This document shows, in pieces, positions 43,035 through 52,175 of a stretch of DNA of 64,000 nucleotides. The stretch is from assembly GCF_900107135.1 (NCBI RefSeq), contig NZ_FNOV01000007.1, positions 68,948-132,947 of the forward strand, written 5' to 3'. The position numbers were made by a program, and so were the translations under genes. The stretch is from Hymenobacter psychrophilus. Its GTDB lineage: Bacteria > Bacteroidota > Bacteroidia > Cytophagales > Hymenobacteraceae. The notes below the pieces were generated by a model. It had not been told where the DNA came from and made no database searches. It saw nothing but the letters and a program-made list of their open reading frames with translations. Each line of letters opens with the position of its first letter. The first letter of the stretch is position 1.

Positions 43035-43876
43035 GCAACTCCGCCAACCCGAATAGTCATCTCACGGCGAAGGAGCGCGACATGCCTTCGCTGCCAGTGC
43101 GGATGCTGTACGGGCGCGGGCTGCTAACCGGTGCCATATTGGATTATGGCTGTGGCTACGGGCGGGATGTAGAATTCTTGCAAGCCAAAGGCTTCGACGC
43201 GCAAGGGTACGACCCCACTTATTTTCCAGACGCTCCAACCCAGAAGTTTGACACCATTCTGTGTTTTTACGTCCTTAACGTGCTACTGGCCGATGAGCAA
43301 ACGGCCGTGCTAATGGACATCGCGCGGCTACTCAAACCCACCGGCCGCGCTTACTTCGCCGTGCGACGCGATATTGCCCAAGATGGTTTTCGCCAGCACT
43401 ACCTGCATAAAAAGCAGGTGTACCAGTGCATTGTAACACTGCCGTTTTCTTCGATTTTCCGCAATGAGAACACCGAATTTTACGAGTATCAACACTACAC
43501 GCAAGCGACGCACCTACCCAGTAAATGCCCATTTTGCAGCCCCAGCCCTAAGTTGCGCCTGCTGACCGAAACCACCCACAGCTACGCGGTACTCGATGGC
43601 TACCCAGTAAGCAACGGCCACGCACTGATACTGCCGAAAGCGCACGTTGCCAATTTTTTTGATTTATCTCTGGCCGAACAACATGACTGTTGGCTATTAG
43701 TCAGCCACGCCCAGCGTATGATAGGCAACCGCTATACCCCAGCTGGCTTTACGGTGGGCCTCAACATAGGTGCGGCGGCCGGCCAACGCATGGACCACGC
43801 CAGCATACACGTCATCCCGCGCTACGTTGGCGATGTGAAGAACCCAGCCGGCGGTATCCGCAATATTCTGAAATGA
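43031..43876 (+). CDS. bifunctional SAM methyltransferase-HIT protein with altered HIT triad
   Basis: 281 residues. Residues 20-150 are a class I methyltransferase: AILDYGCGYGRDVEFLQAKGFDAQGYDP and FDTILCFYVLNVLLADE, close in style to DNA-phosphorothioation-associated methyltransferases. Residues 160-281 are a HIT domain beginning KCPFCSPSPKL and ending HVIPRYVGDVKNPAGGIRNIL. The HIT motif, normally H-x-H-x-H, reads H256-A-S258-I-H260: the middle His that forms the nucleotidyl intermediate is Ser. Hydrolysis is therefore doubtful and the domain may only bind nucleotides. Coupled to the HNH gene. Confidence 0.83.
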   Translation: MSNSANPNSHLTAKERDMPSLPVRMLYGRGLLTGAILDYGCGYGRDVEFLQAKGFDAQGYDPTYFPDAPTQKFDTILCFYVLNVLLADEQTAVLMDIARLLKPTGRAYFAVRRDIAQDGFRQHYLHKKQVYQCIVTLPFSSIFRNENTEFYEYQHYTQATHLPSKCPFCSPSPKLRLLTETTHSYAVLDGYPVSNGHALILPKAHVANFFDLSLAEQHDCWLLVSHAQRMIGNRYTPAGFTVGLNIGAAAGQRMDHASIHVIPRYVGDVKNPAGGIRNILK

Positions 43877-43899
43877 TAGTTCCGGCCACCAAGCGAAAG

Positions 43900-44078
43900 G
43901 AGTCCCTTCTATCGCCCCACTCAAAGCTGGAATGATAAAAGGAACTCCTGTTACTACCCTAGCTGACACCAAAACGACAAAAGGACCTCATTTATGTGCC
44001 CTGTCCAGCACCGAATGCTTAAAAGGAAACCCTTCCAGCATTTAGGTCGAAGCCGGGGTACACAAATGAGGTCCTTTT
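43900..44078. repeat. two nested-type hairpins between convergent genes
   Basis: AGGAGTCCCTT/AAGGAACTCCT (about 43900-43949) and a larger one, AAAAGGACCTCATTT at about 43979 pairing with AAATGAGGTCCTTTT ending near 44078. Both use the AAGGA/TCCTT theme. They are shared terminators for the genes ending at 43876 and 44127, or repeat ends. Confidence 0.6.
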
Positions 44079-44126
44079 ACTACTCTGGTCTTTACCTGTC
44101 TTGCAAAAGAGATGTTACGAGTGCTG

Positions 44127-44843
44127 CTATGCAACTTCGTCAGCCGGATGGCCTTTAGGCAGCGAAGCCAGGTTTGCATCGGCAGCCGTGCCGGTTGCAT
44201 TGGGGAAAGGGAAATACGCGTAAGCCTGTTCAGGGTGTTCCGAATGATGATACAACAAGCCCGCGTAAGCCCGGTACAGCCCTTCGCATACGGCCAGTTC
44301 TTCAGCATCTACCGCTGCCGACCCGCTGCGTTTGTCGGTGGCGGCCGTGGTGCGGCCGGTTAGCGCCTCTTCCAGTGCCTTGTATTGCTTCGCCGCGTCA
44401 GCAGCCGTAATGCCTGTCTGTTTGCCATATGGCCCGCTTATTTTGTCGAGGTAATACTTGGCGCGACTCAATAGATTGGTTTGGTCAGCGCGATACAGCG
44501 CATCCATACCACCAGGAAAAATATCAATGCGCTCGGCTTGCTTGCGGTCAGGAAAGGCGGGGAAGACCTTCTGAATATTGGTGAGTTTGGCCCACTGCAA
44601 AAAGTCGCGCACCGCTTGCTTCAATGTCGCTACGCTGGCCGACTTGCCACTAATTCCGCGTTGTGTGTGCGCGGCCCGCAGTTTCGTTACCTGGGCTTCC
44701 AGTCCGGCCACGTCGGCTGCATCGGCTTTGGAGTCTTTTTTCAGGTTCGCCAATACCGACTCGGCGAAAGCTAGAAATTCATCATCGCTAAGCGAGGCGC
44801 AGAGCGGCACGAAGAAGTTGAAGAAATACGATTTGTTGGTCAT
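44127..44843 (-). CDS. hypothetical protein in the inserted block
   Basis: 238 residues from the ATG at 44843. The first part has a helix-rich segment (FFNFFVPLCASLSDDEFLAFAESVLANLKKDSKAD...LEAQVTKLRAAHTQRG). The middle has DIFPGGMDALYRADQTNLLSRAKYYLDKISGPYG, and the end is acidic/Ala-rich with a YHHSEHPEQAYAYFPFP stretch. No membrane segment. I do not recognise a family. It lies 67 bases downstream of the DUF559 nuclease gene on the same strand, so the two are probably a unit. Confidence 0.75.
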   Translation of the reverse strand: MTNKSYFFNFFVPLCASLSDDEFLAFAESVLANLKKDSKADAADVAGLEAQVTKLRAAHTQRGISGKSASVATLKQAVRDFLQWAKLTNIQKVFPAFPDRKQAERIDIFPGGMDALYRADQTNLLSRAKYYLDKISGPYGKQTGITAADAAKQYKALEEALTGRTTAATDKRSGSAAVDAEELAVCEGLYRAYAGLLYHHSEHPEQAYAYFPFPNATGTAADANLASLPKGHPADEVA

Positions 44844-44910
44844 GGTAAATGGTGAAAAAGAAGTTGTTGGGATGGGTAAGCGCCGCAATTACGGTACAAA
44901 AACCGGATAC

Positions 44911-45726
44911 CTATGGGTCGAATAAATTGAGTTGGTCATTGCGGTTGGAAACGTAGCGCACTACGTCTTCACGGACGTAATGCAAACCCCCAAGCCGGTC
45001 AATCTTCGTTTTAATCAGGTTCACGGTTTGCGGCATTTCTTCCTCAATGTTGCGCGTAGTAAAGCGCAGTACATCCCACCCGGCAACGGCCGCTATTTCG
45101 TTGTTGCGTGCTTTGTCATAACGCACGGCATCGGGGTGCATGTGGTAGGTGTCGCCGTCACATTCTACATCTATCTGGCCTTTGGCACAGTAAAAAGCAA
45201 AGTCGCAAATCCAATTTTTCTCTTTGGTAGGTAGCAAAACCTGCCGCTCGGCGGGCAGGTTCTGGCGCTTTAACTCTGTCCATAAGGTGTCCTCTAGGGG
45301 GCTGTCGTGGTAGAGGTCGTTGATTTCCTCCGCTTGCGAAAACTTGGCCCAGGTAGTTGGAATAAACAGGATGAACCGGCCCCGGTAGCTGACGATTGGC
45401 CGGGGTAGCTCCTGTAGCGGGCCAAACGAGATTTTATGGTAGAGAACAGCCGAACGGGAATTAGGCGTTTCGTTCGGGAAAAGATGCTGGCGTGTAACGA
45501 CTTCCACGCCGGTAATTTCTGCAAAAAACCGAATGGAGAACTTTAGGTCTTTGAATACTTTGGGAAAGTAAAAGGCAATGATGCGTGCTTGCTTCTTTTG
45601 CAGAGTTATTGGAATGCGCGAATTGGTCGGAATACGGTACCACCCCTGCGTTTGCGCAAGGTGAAAGTCGGCGGGCTCTTTCGCCAGCACGATAAGCACA
45701 TCACATACAGCGTAAGGCTTTGTCAT
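44911..45726 (-). CDS. DUF559-like PD-(D/E)XK nuclease
   Basis: 271 residues from the ATG at 45726. The C-terminal 120 residues match DUF559/VSR-type nucleases: ESPLEDTLWTELKRQNLPAERQ-like start, WICDFAFYCAKGQIDVECDG (Asp and Glu-x-Asp of the nuclease core), YDKARNNEIAAVAGWDVLRFTTRNIEEE. The first 140 residues are an unknown sensor or binding part. Its start lies only about 20 bases from the first in-frame codons of the truncated BrxC-like gene, so it faces outward from the junction. Confidence 0.8.
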   Translation of the reverse strand: MTKPYAVCDVLIVLAKEPADFHLAQTQGWYRIPTNSRIPITLQKKQARIIAFYFPKVFKDLKFSIRFFAEITGVEVVTRQHLFPNETPNSRSAVLYHKISFGPLQELPRPIVSYRGRFILFIPTTWAKFSQAEEINDLYHDSPLEDTLWTELKRQNLPAERQVLLPTKEKNWICDFAFYCAKGQIDVECDGDTYHMHPDAVRYDKARNNEIAAVAGWDVLRFTTRNIEEEMPQTVNLIKTKIDRLGGLHYVREDVVRYVSNRNDQLNLFDP

Positions 45727-45775
45727 AAGCACAAATAAACATAAACTCCCCACTTACGGCCACGGCAAATCACAC

Positions 45776-48700
45776 TTGGCTCTGGCGCTTGCCAACTTCT
45801 TCGGCCAGCCTGCCGGCTCGGCCGAAGCCGAAGCCATCTTGGCCGGCGTAAACCACGCTGCTCCCGGCGTGGCCCAGCGCCTGCGCAACTTCAAAGAAAA
45901 CCGCGCCCCCTACCTTATCCTACGGCTTGCCGGGGGCGAGTCCGATAGCCTCTCGGCCGCTGTTGTGCGCGGGCTGGAAACGGCCTTGGAAGAAAACCCC
46001 GCCACCCAAGATGCCGAGCTGGGCCTCTGGTTCGATGAGGCCCTGACCGTGCTCAACACCTTCAGTCCCGACGAGCGCACGCGCACCAACGAGTACCTCG
46101 ACACCCACGCCGCCGGCCAGAACCTGGACTTTGGGGCCCTGCGCGCCACGCTCGGCGTGCAGCACCGCGACGGCCGCCACCGTCAGCTCATTCACAAAGT
46201 AGTACAGCATGTGCGCGGCGTGTATCCGCACTTCGATGCCGCCCTTTCGCCCCGCGACCTGCTGCTTAAAACGGCCGACAAGTTCTGCGGGCCGGATAAG
46301 CCCTTCGCCGGCATTCTGGTGCTGTTCGATGAGTTTGCGGCATTCGTGGAAGCCTACGCCAAGCAGTATGGTCTCCACACCGAAAGCCTCCCGCTGCAAA
46401 GCCTGCTCGATGGGGTAAGTGCGCTGCGCAAATCCAACCAGGCAGTATTTCTGGCCTTCTCCCAGCAAGACCCCGACGACGTAGCCGAACTGGCCATGCA
46501 GGAGCGCGGGGCGGGTCCAAAGTCCCTCAACGACCTTAAGAAGGAGCTCACGCGCCTGCCCAACGAAGGCCGCAACCCGCTTTATTCCCCCATGGAGGCC
46601 GTCCTCGACGCCTACCTGCGACAGGATGTAAGCATCTGGGATTCGCTGACCCCCGACGACTCGGCCGCCGACAACGACGTGGTTGATGCCGTGGATGCGG
46701 TGCGTAATTTCTTCCCCCAGCGCTACACCGATGCCGCTGGCTGGACGCTCGACAGAATTCGCGTGACGATGGCCTATGGCTGCCACCCCCTACACCCGCT
46801 AACTACGGCGCTGCTGTGTTCGGCCACCCTGCGCGCCGGCACGGCCGCCCGTACCGTGCTATCCTTTGTGAAGGACACGATGCAGACCTACCGCGCCCGG
46901 CCGGCCCTGGCTGCCGATGGCCGCCTGTGTTGGGTGCGCCCTATCGAGCTGGTAACCTACTACCAGCACCAGCTGGTGTCCGACGACGCTTGGAAGCGCT
47001 ACGACGATACGCTCCGCAAAGTAGCCCCTGCTTCTATTCCCGATGCGGAAGCCACATTGCAAGGCATGCTGCTCTACGAGTCCGCCGGCTTCCGCCCCGG
47101 CGACACTTCGGCCACCGACTACGCCGGGGCACTAGCCATCCTTACGGGCCTGCCCCGTCCGGCCGTAGAGCGCGCCCTCGATACCCTGTGCGAGGTAGGT
47201 GGGTACATCGAGAAGGATGCGGTCAGTGAAACCTACCGCTTCTGGGCCTCCGGGCAGGATGGCTCCAAAGTCAAGCAGACGCTGCTCGACAACCTGGCTC
47301 AGCTTAAGCGCAATGCCTCGGCTTTGCAAACGGCTCTGGCCGAGGGCCTGCGCCGCCCCGAGCTGCCTCAGCAGGAGGAAGTATCGTTTCATAACACGAA
47401 TGGGCCCGAGTGGGGGGCGCGCATCATCCTGCTGCCGCGCGAGCAATGGAGCGTAACTCGCCTGACCGAGTTGCTTAAGGCCCAAAACCTGGAAAATAAC
47501 GGCCGCCTCACCGATGCGGCCCGCGGGTATGTGGTCCTGCCGCTGGCGGCCAACGATGCCGATGTACAGTGGCTGCGCCAACATGCGGCCCAGGACCTGG
47601 AGCAAGCCGTAGCGGCCTTTGCCGACCGGCAGCGCGTGCCCCCAATAGTGCTGGTGCTGCCCAAAAAGGCCCACCAAGGCTTGCTCAATGCCATGCTGGA
47701 GTTGCACGTGCTCGATAGCTTGCCTCAGCCACAGGTGCGTAATTTAGGCGAAGAAGCCGTGAAGCAACGCCGGGCTGCGCTTAATGCCAACTTCCTGAGT
47801 GCGGTTCAGGCGCTGAAAGATGAGTTGGAGCAGGCCGCCGATTGGGCAGTGCCGGCCCAGCAGCGCCCCGGCATCGAGGAACGGTTGCGGGCCAAGCGCA
47901 CTGTCCGTCTCAGCCATATCCTGGAGGCCAGCTACGAAGTCGTTTACTATCGTTTCGCACAGTACCTCGGCGATACTACTCGTAGCCCCAAGCTGCGCGA
48001 GGCCGTAGGCCTGGCCGCCGTACGCCTCTACAAAGGCAGCTTTCATGATTGGGATGAAGCTACTCGGGCCAACAACTTGGGCCGTGCCCGCGACTTGTAC
48101 AGCAAAGTACTCCGGTTGGGTTCTGCCGGTGCCTGGGGCGTGGTAGACACCAGCGCCCGCGTTACGGCTCCCCGGCTAAAGCAGGTCAAGCAGGCCTGGG
48201 ATTTACTGGAGCAGGCCGTGCCCGCCGGCTCCGAGAACGTGCGGCTGCGTGCCGTGCTTCTGCAACTTCTCAACCCGCCTTTTGGCTACGATGCCTACTC
48301 ATTGGGGCTATTGTTCGCTGCCTGGTATGGTGTCAACCGCCACCAGCTCACGCTTACTACCAGTAGTGGCCGCACCCTCGAACCGAAAGACTGGTTGGGC
48401 AGCACCAATGATTTCAAGCAAATCTTGGAAAGCTTGCTGCACACGCTGGATGCCCGGGCCACCCGCCGCGACGCCGCTGGCAGCGAAAGCCGTGCCCAGG
48501 AGTTGATAACGAAGCTTCGTTTTCCCGATAATATGTCGGTGGCAGAGGCCGAAAAGGCTATTGCTGACCTCCGCGACTTTGTCGCTGCTCCTGATGCAAC
48601 CAAACCGCAGCTTCAAGAGGAGGCCGAAACCAGCGCCAAGCAGCTGGAATTTGAACTCAAGCAAGCGGAAGCTTTCGAGCAGAAGGTATCGTCGGCGTAC

Positions 48701-49837
48701 GAGGCGCTTGATTCAATTACTGTCGATGCCAAAGGTATTGGACAGCTACTTGAGGCATCCCGCCTATTCAATAATCCCGACCAGGCCGGCTTCCCACTGG
48801 GCCGGGTGTCACCGCCAGCCAATGACTTACTGCCTCCAGGGCAGCGTAAAGCTAACAGTAAGCTGCGCCAGCACCTCACGGAGGTTTGTACGGGCTTGGC
48901 CAACATCAGCTCTGTCCGGGGCTACGATTTAGCGAAGCAGCGCTTGGCGGCCCTCCACGCTGCCGTAGCGCCCTTGGCTGAGCCTGATTTAGAACGCCGC
49001 ATCAAGGATGCTGAGCAGCAACTGGAGGAGAACCATGCAGGCTATAGCCAACTGGAGCAGGATGCCCCTATTCGCGAAAAGCTCACGGAAGCCAAGCGGG
49101 CCGCTACCCTGGCGGGCTGGCGCGAACTGCTAGCCTACTTCGACACGGCCGAACCGCAGGCGGATGGGACAAAAACCCAGCTGGCAGACGTAATGCTTCT
49201 GCTGACGACCAAGCAACAAGAAGCCGAACAATGGTTGACCTCGATGGAAGCGCGGGCCGAAACCCTCGTAGATTCGCCCACCATTACCTCATTTACCAGA
49301 GAGCTAAACCGTCGAATCGACCAGTTTCGAGGCACTCCCGAAGCCGAAACCCTCAAGCAATGGGAGACGCATTCCGAGCGTAGCAGCAAACTGGTAACGG
49401 AATTAGCGGAGCTGCGCACGGCCAAGCCAAAAACGGCCGAGACCCTGCGCAAGGTGTTGAAAGAGTACGATGCTCTGGCGGCCAAAGCCACCCTGGCCCC
49501 CGCCCAGGTGGAGCGTGTGCAACAAGAGCGGAGCCGATTGGCAGAACGCTTCGACGAGCAACGGCGCGCCGCTGCTACCAAGCTCACTGAACTTGCCCAG
49601 CGCAACGAAGCGCAGGAGAGTGCCGCCTTACTGCTCGCCGAGCTGGAGCGAAAGCTCGACTTCCTGTCCGATGAAGAAAAGCCGGCCCGTGATGCGTTGG
49701 AAAAAGTGCTCCAGCGTCGCGTCGCCCAGAGCAAAGCTTCAGTTGCCGAAAAAGCCTTTCTCGATATTGGCAACCGGGCCGAGCAGAAAGCTCTGCTCGC
49801 CCGGTTACAGCAGCTCCTCGAACCCCAAACGGCTTAA
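45776..49837 (+). CDS. brxC: BrxC/SspF-like ATPase, 5'-truncated
   Basis: 1353 residues counted from TTG 45776. The codons just before it, in frame from 45716, read TYGHGKSHLALALANFFG, a full Walker A, but contain no ATG, GTG or TTG. So the P-loop lies outside any usable start and the gene appears cut at its 5' end. Walker B ILVLFDEFAAF (Asp185) is intact. The long C-terminus (about 960-1350) is Glu/Lys/Gln-rich coiled coil. BrxC-type ATPases act with PglZ and BrxL. A functional product would need a start further left, which the inserted block replaced. Confidence 0.8.
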   Translation: MALALANFFGQPAGSAEAEAILAGVNHAAPGVAQRLRNFKENRAPYLILRLAGGESDSLSAAVVRGLETALEENPATQDAELGLWFDEALTVLNTFSPDERTRTNEYLDTHAAGQNLDFGALRATLGVQHRDGRHRQLIHKVVQHVRGVYPHFDAALSPRDLLLKTADKFCGPDKPFAGILVLFDEFAAFVEAYAKQYGLHTESLPLQSLLDGVSALRKSNQAVFLAFSQQDPDDVAELAMQERGAGPKSLNDLKKELTRLPNEGRNPLYSPMEAVLDAYLRQDVSIWDSLTPDDSAADNDVVDAVDAVRNFFPQRYTDAAGWTLDRIRVTMAYGCHPLHPLTTALLCSATLRAGTAARTVLSFVKDTMQTYRARPALAADGRLCWVRPIELVTYYQHQLVSDDAWKRYDDTLRKVAPASIPDAEATLQGMLLYESAGFRPGDTSATDYAGALAILTGLPRPAVERALDTLCEVGGYIEKDAVSETYRFWASGQDGSKVKQTLLDNLAQLKRNASALQTALAEGLRRPELPQQEEVSFHNTNGPEWGARIILLPREQWSVTRLTELLKAQNLENNGRLTDAARGYVVLPLAANDADVQWLRQHAAQDLEQAVAAFADRQRVPPIVLVLPKKAHQGLLNAMLELHVLDSLPQPQVRNLGEEAVKQRRAALNANFLSAVQALKDELEQAADWAVPAQQRPGIEERLRAKRTVRLSHILEASYEVVYYRFAQYLGDTTRSPKLREAVGLAAVRLYKGSFHDWDEATRANNLGRARDLYSKVLRLGSAGAWGVVDTSARVTAPRLKQVKQAWDLLEQAVPAGSENVRLRAVLLQLLNPPFGYDAYSLGLLFAAWYGVNRHQLTLTTSSGRTLEPKDWLGSTNDFKQILESLLHTLDARATRRDAAGSESRAQELITKLRFPDNMSVAEAEKAIADLRDFVAAPDATKPQLQEEAETSAKQLEFELKQAEAFEQKVSSAYEALDSITVDAKGIGQLLEASRLFNNPDQAGFPLGRVSPPANDLLPPGQRKANSKLRQHLTEVCTGLANISSVRGYDLAKQRLAALHAAVAPLAEPDLERRIKDAEQQLEENHAGYSQLEQDAPIREKLTEAKRAATLAGWRELLAYFDTAEPQADGTKTQLADVMLLLTTKQQEAEQWLTSMEARAETLVDSPTITSFTRELNRRIDQFRGTPEAETLKQWETHSERSSKLVTELAELRTAKPKTAETLRKVLKEYDALAAKATLAPAQVERVQQERSRLAERFDEQRRAAATKLTELAQRNEAQESAALLLAELERKLDFLSDEEKPARDALEKVLQRRVAQSKASVAEKAFLDIGNRAEQKALLARLQQLLEPQTA

Positions 49838-49846
49838 CTCTTCCTC

Positions 49847-52156
49847 GTGTTAGCGAATCAAGTTCTCCTGCTCGACTCCTGCGGCGACGCGCCTATTCCC
49901 CCCGGACACCTTCTGGTGGCTACGGAGGTGGAATGGCTGCGCTATACCGTGCTGGCCTCTCGGGGGCAAGCCGCGCCGGCAGTAGTGCGCGGTACCGTGC
50001 TGGAGCGGTGGGCCAGTTCCTGGTGGGAGATGGCCGGCGGTACCTGTAAGAAACTGACTTCACCAGGCGAGCTGCTTCGCCGCGCGCTACCCTCCCTATC
50101 GACGCCCGAAGCCCAAATTCTGGCCCGCCAACTACAGGCTGAGTGGGGCGATGGTAACTGGCCCAGCCCCCTCAGTTTAGCCGCGGTTCTGGCCGTTCTG
50201 TTTCCCGAAGCAGCTGCACTCTGGGAGTTGGAGCCTAGCGCCGAGCCGAGTACCCTTACGGCTGCTACCGTGCAGTGGCTTGCCTGGTTGTTGACCTCCG
50301 AACCCTTGCCTGCTACGGCCGAGCAGGTACTCCGGGTATGGGTTAGCCATTGGCAAGCCGAAACTCCCGCGGCGGGCGAGTTGCTGCCCTTGTCAGCCAA
50401 CACCGGCCAGGAGCTGCTTCGCGCCTGGTGCGGTCTGCCCGGCCCCAGTATCAGCTATCCGCAGCACCAAGCGCTGGGGCTGCTCGATGAATGCCCATAT
50501 GCACTGCCCGCCGAGTGGATTATGGAGGCCAAGCAAGCTTGGGAAGATGAGTTGCGCGCCCAGGTTGCCGCTGTTCCCGCCGACACCGAGGCCGGCCTGA
50601 TAGTGGCTACTTGGTGGGGGCAAACCCGCGCCGCCATTCACCATGCTGCGCTTGTACCAGTTGCCCTCGATATCGTGCTGCGTTACCTCGACGAGCAGCC
50701 TGCCACCTTATCCGAAGATTTGCTCCGCGCCCTGCGGGGTAGTCTACCGGCGGCCGAATATGCCCGCCTGCACAAACAGCTCCCGCCCCCCGAACCCAGT
50801 ACCTTACCCACCGAGCCCGACGCCGTGTTGCGCTGGGTAACGGATGAATATCTTCCGTACCGGACTTGGCAGGCAGAGCAGCCGAACAACCCTAGTGCCA
50901 GCCTTATTGCCCGCACCCATGCAGTCGCATTTGGCGAGTGGCTGCTGGCTACTTACCCGGGGCAGTTAGCGGGGGCCGCGCACCCCTTTCAGCAGCTGTA
51001 TTGGGCGCAGCATACCCGCACCCGGCCCCAGCATGCCAACGAAATAGTAATCTGGGTCATTGCCGACGGCCTAGGCTGGAATGACGCCCGCCTGCTGGCT
51101 CGTACAGTGCACGAACACTCGCAGGGCGACATTGCTGCCATCCAGGCCACCCCCTGCTTTGGCCTGCTACCAACTATTACTCGCTTCACCAAGGCCGCTA
51201 TCCGCGCAGGCGTACCCTACCAGCAAATGCGCGCCCGACAAGCACAATCCGATGCTGATGCCGCTGCTGATGTGCGCGACCACCAAGACCCTGTCAGCCG
51301 TGCCCGTCAGCTGCAAGGAGGGCAAATGCTCGTCTGGCGACCCTTACAGCCTGATAAGGCCTACCACGAAACAGGAGAAGTAAGTGTAGTTCGCCGCTCC
51401 GTGCAGGCCGAGTTGCGCAAGCTGGCCGAAACTATCGTGGAAATTACCCGCGCCGTACCACGTGCCCACGGACTGCGCGTGCTTCTCACCACCGACCACG
51501 GTCGTATGTTGGGGCCCGGCTCCCGTGAAGTCACGGTTCCCGAAGGGTTCGAGGCCCACGGTCGGGTAACCTACCGGGAGCAACCCGGCCCGCCTCCGGC
51601 CGCTTCCGAAGATATCATCTGGCTCGACCCCACTACGTGGTTCAACCTGCCCTGCTGGGTCGGCGTCGTACGCGACGAGCGTAGCTTCCGCGTGCGCCGT
51701 GCCGATGGTAGTCAGGCTGGCGGCCCCGATAATTTCTCCCATGGAGGCATCTGGCCCGAGGAGGTAGTTGTGCCCTGGCTAAGCTTAGCCCGTAACGTCG
51801 TGCCCACCCGCCTCTCGGGTAGCGCCTCGGGTCATTCCCGGGTGGGAGCTACCGGCCCCGTAACGCTCCAACTGAACCATCATGGCGACCACGCGGTGCA
51901 AGCGCGTCGTTTCGTGCTTTCTTGGCCTGGTGGCACAGTAATCGAGCTACCTGTTGAAGGTGATTTGCCCGGCAAACAGAATACTACGCGTACGCTTTCT
52001 TTACCCGATTGGCCTACCGGGCAACGCATTGGTGCGGCCGAAGTGAGCGTCGTAATCGAACAGGCTGACGGACAAGAACTGACGTTCTCCCTCACCAATC
52101 AGCTTACCACCGACGAGTTCCAAACCCAGGGAGCCGACCTGCTGGGCGACTTGTAA
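49847..52156 (+). CDS. pglZ: PglZ-domain protein (SspG-like)
   Basis: 769 residues, GTG start 9 bases after the ATPase stop. The alkaline-phosphatase-like PglZ core has IVIWVIADGLGWNDARLLA (Asp407), ATPCFGLLPTITRFTKAAIRAG and LLTTDHGRML (Asp550, His551), the expected metal ligands. About 400 N-terminal residues are a helical region with little conservation. PglZ is the shared marker of BREX systems and is also part of phosphorothioation-linked sspFGH cassettes. Here no PglX methyltransferase is near, which fits the type 4/ssp arrangement. Confidence 0.9.
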   Translation: MLANQVLLLDSCGDAPIPPGHLLVATEVEWLRYTVLASRGQAAPAVVRGTVLERWASSWWEMAGGTCKKLTSPGELLRRALPSLSTPEAQILARQLQAEWGDGNWPSPLSLAAVLAVLFPEAAALWELEPSAEPSTLTAATVQWLAWLLTSEPLPATAEQVLRVWVSHWQAETPAAGELLPLSANTGQELLRAWCGLPGPSISYPQHQALGLLDECPYALPAEWIMEAKQAWEDELRAQVAAVPADTEAGLIVATWWGQTRAAIHHAALVPVALDIVLRYLDEQPATLSEDLLRALRGSLPAAEYARLHKQLPPPEPSTLPTEPDAVLRWVTDEYLPYRTWQAEQPNNPSASLIARTHAVAFGEWLLATYPGQLAGAAHPFQQLYWAQHTRTRPQHANEIVIWVIADGLGWNDARLLARTVHEHSQGDIAAIQATPCFGLLPTITRFTKAAIRAGVPYQQMRARQAQSDADAAADVRDHQDPVSRARQLQGGQMLVWRPLQPDKAYHETGEVSVVRRSVQAELRKLAETIVEITRAVPRAHGLRVLLTTDHGRMLGPGSREVTVPEGFEAHGRVTYREQPGPPPAASEDIIWLDPTTWFNLPCWVGVVRDERSFRVRRADGSQAGGPDNFSHGGIWPEEVVVPWLSLARNVVPTRLSGSASGHSRVGATGPVTLQLNHHGDHAVQARRFVLSWPGGTVIELPVEGDLPGKQNTTRTLSLPDWPTGQRIGAAEVSVVIEQADGQELTFSLTNQLTTDEFQTQGADLLGDL

Positions 52157-52175
52157 TCTATTTTTGCCCCCACTT

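Larger units (their letters stand above)
41683..45740. mobile_element. foreign block replacing the middle of the ssp/brx operon
   Basis: About 4 kb with two plus-strand and two minus-strand genes sits between a cut SspC-like gene and a 5'-cut BrxC-like gene. Both edges are AT-rich. I saw no terminal inverted repeats, direct target repeats or transposase, so the mechanism is unknown. The boundaries are approximate. Confidence 0.6.
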
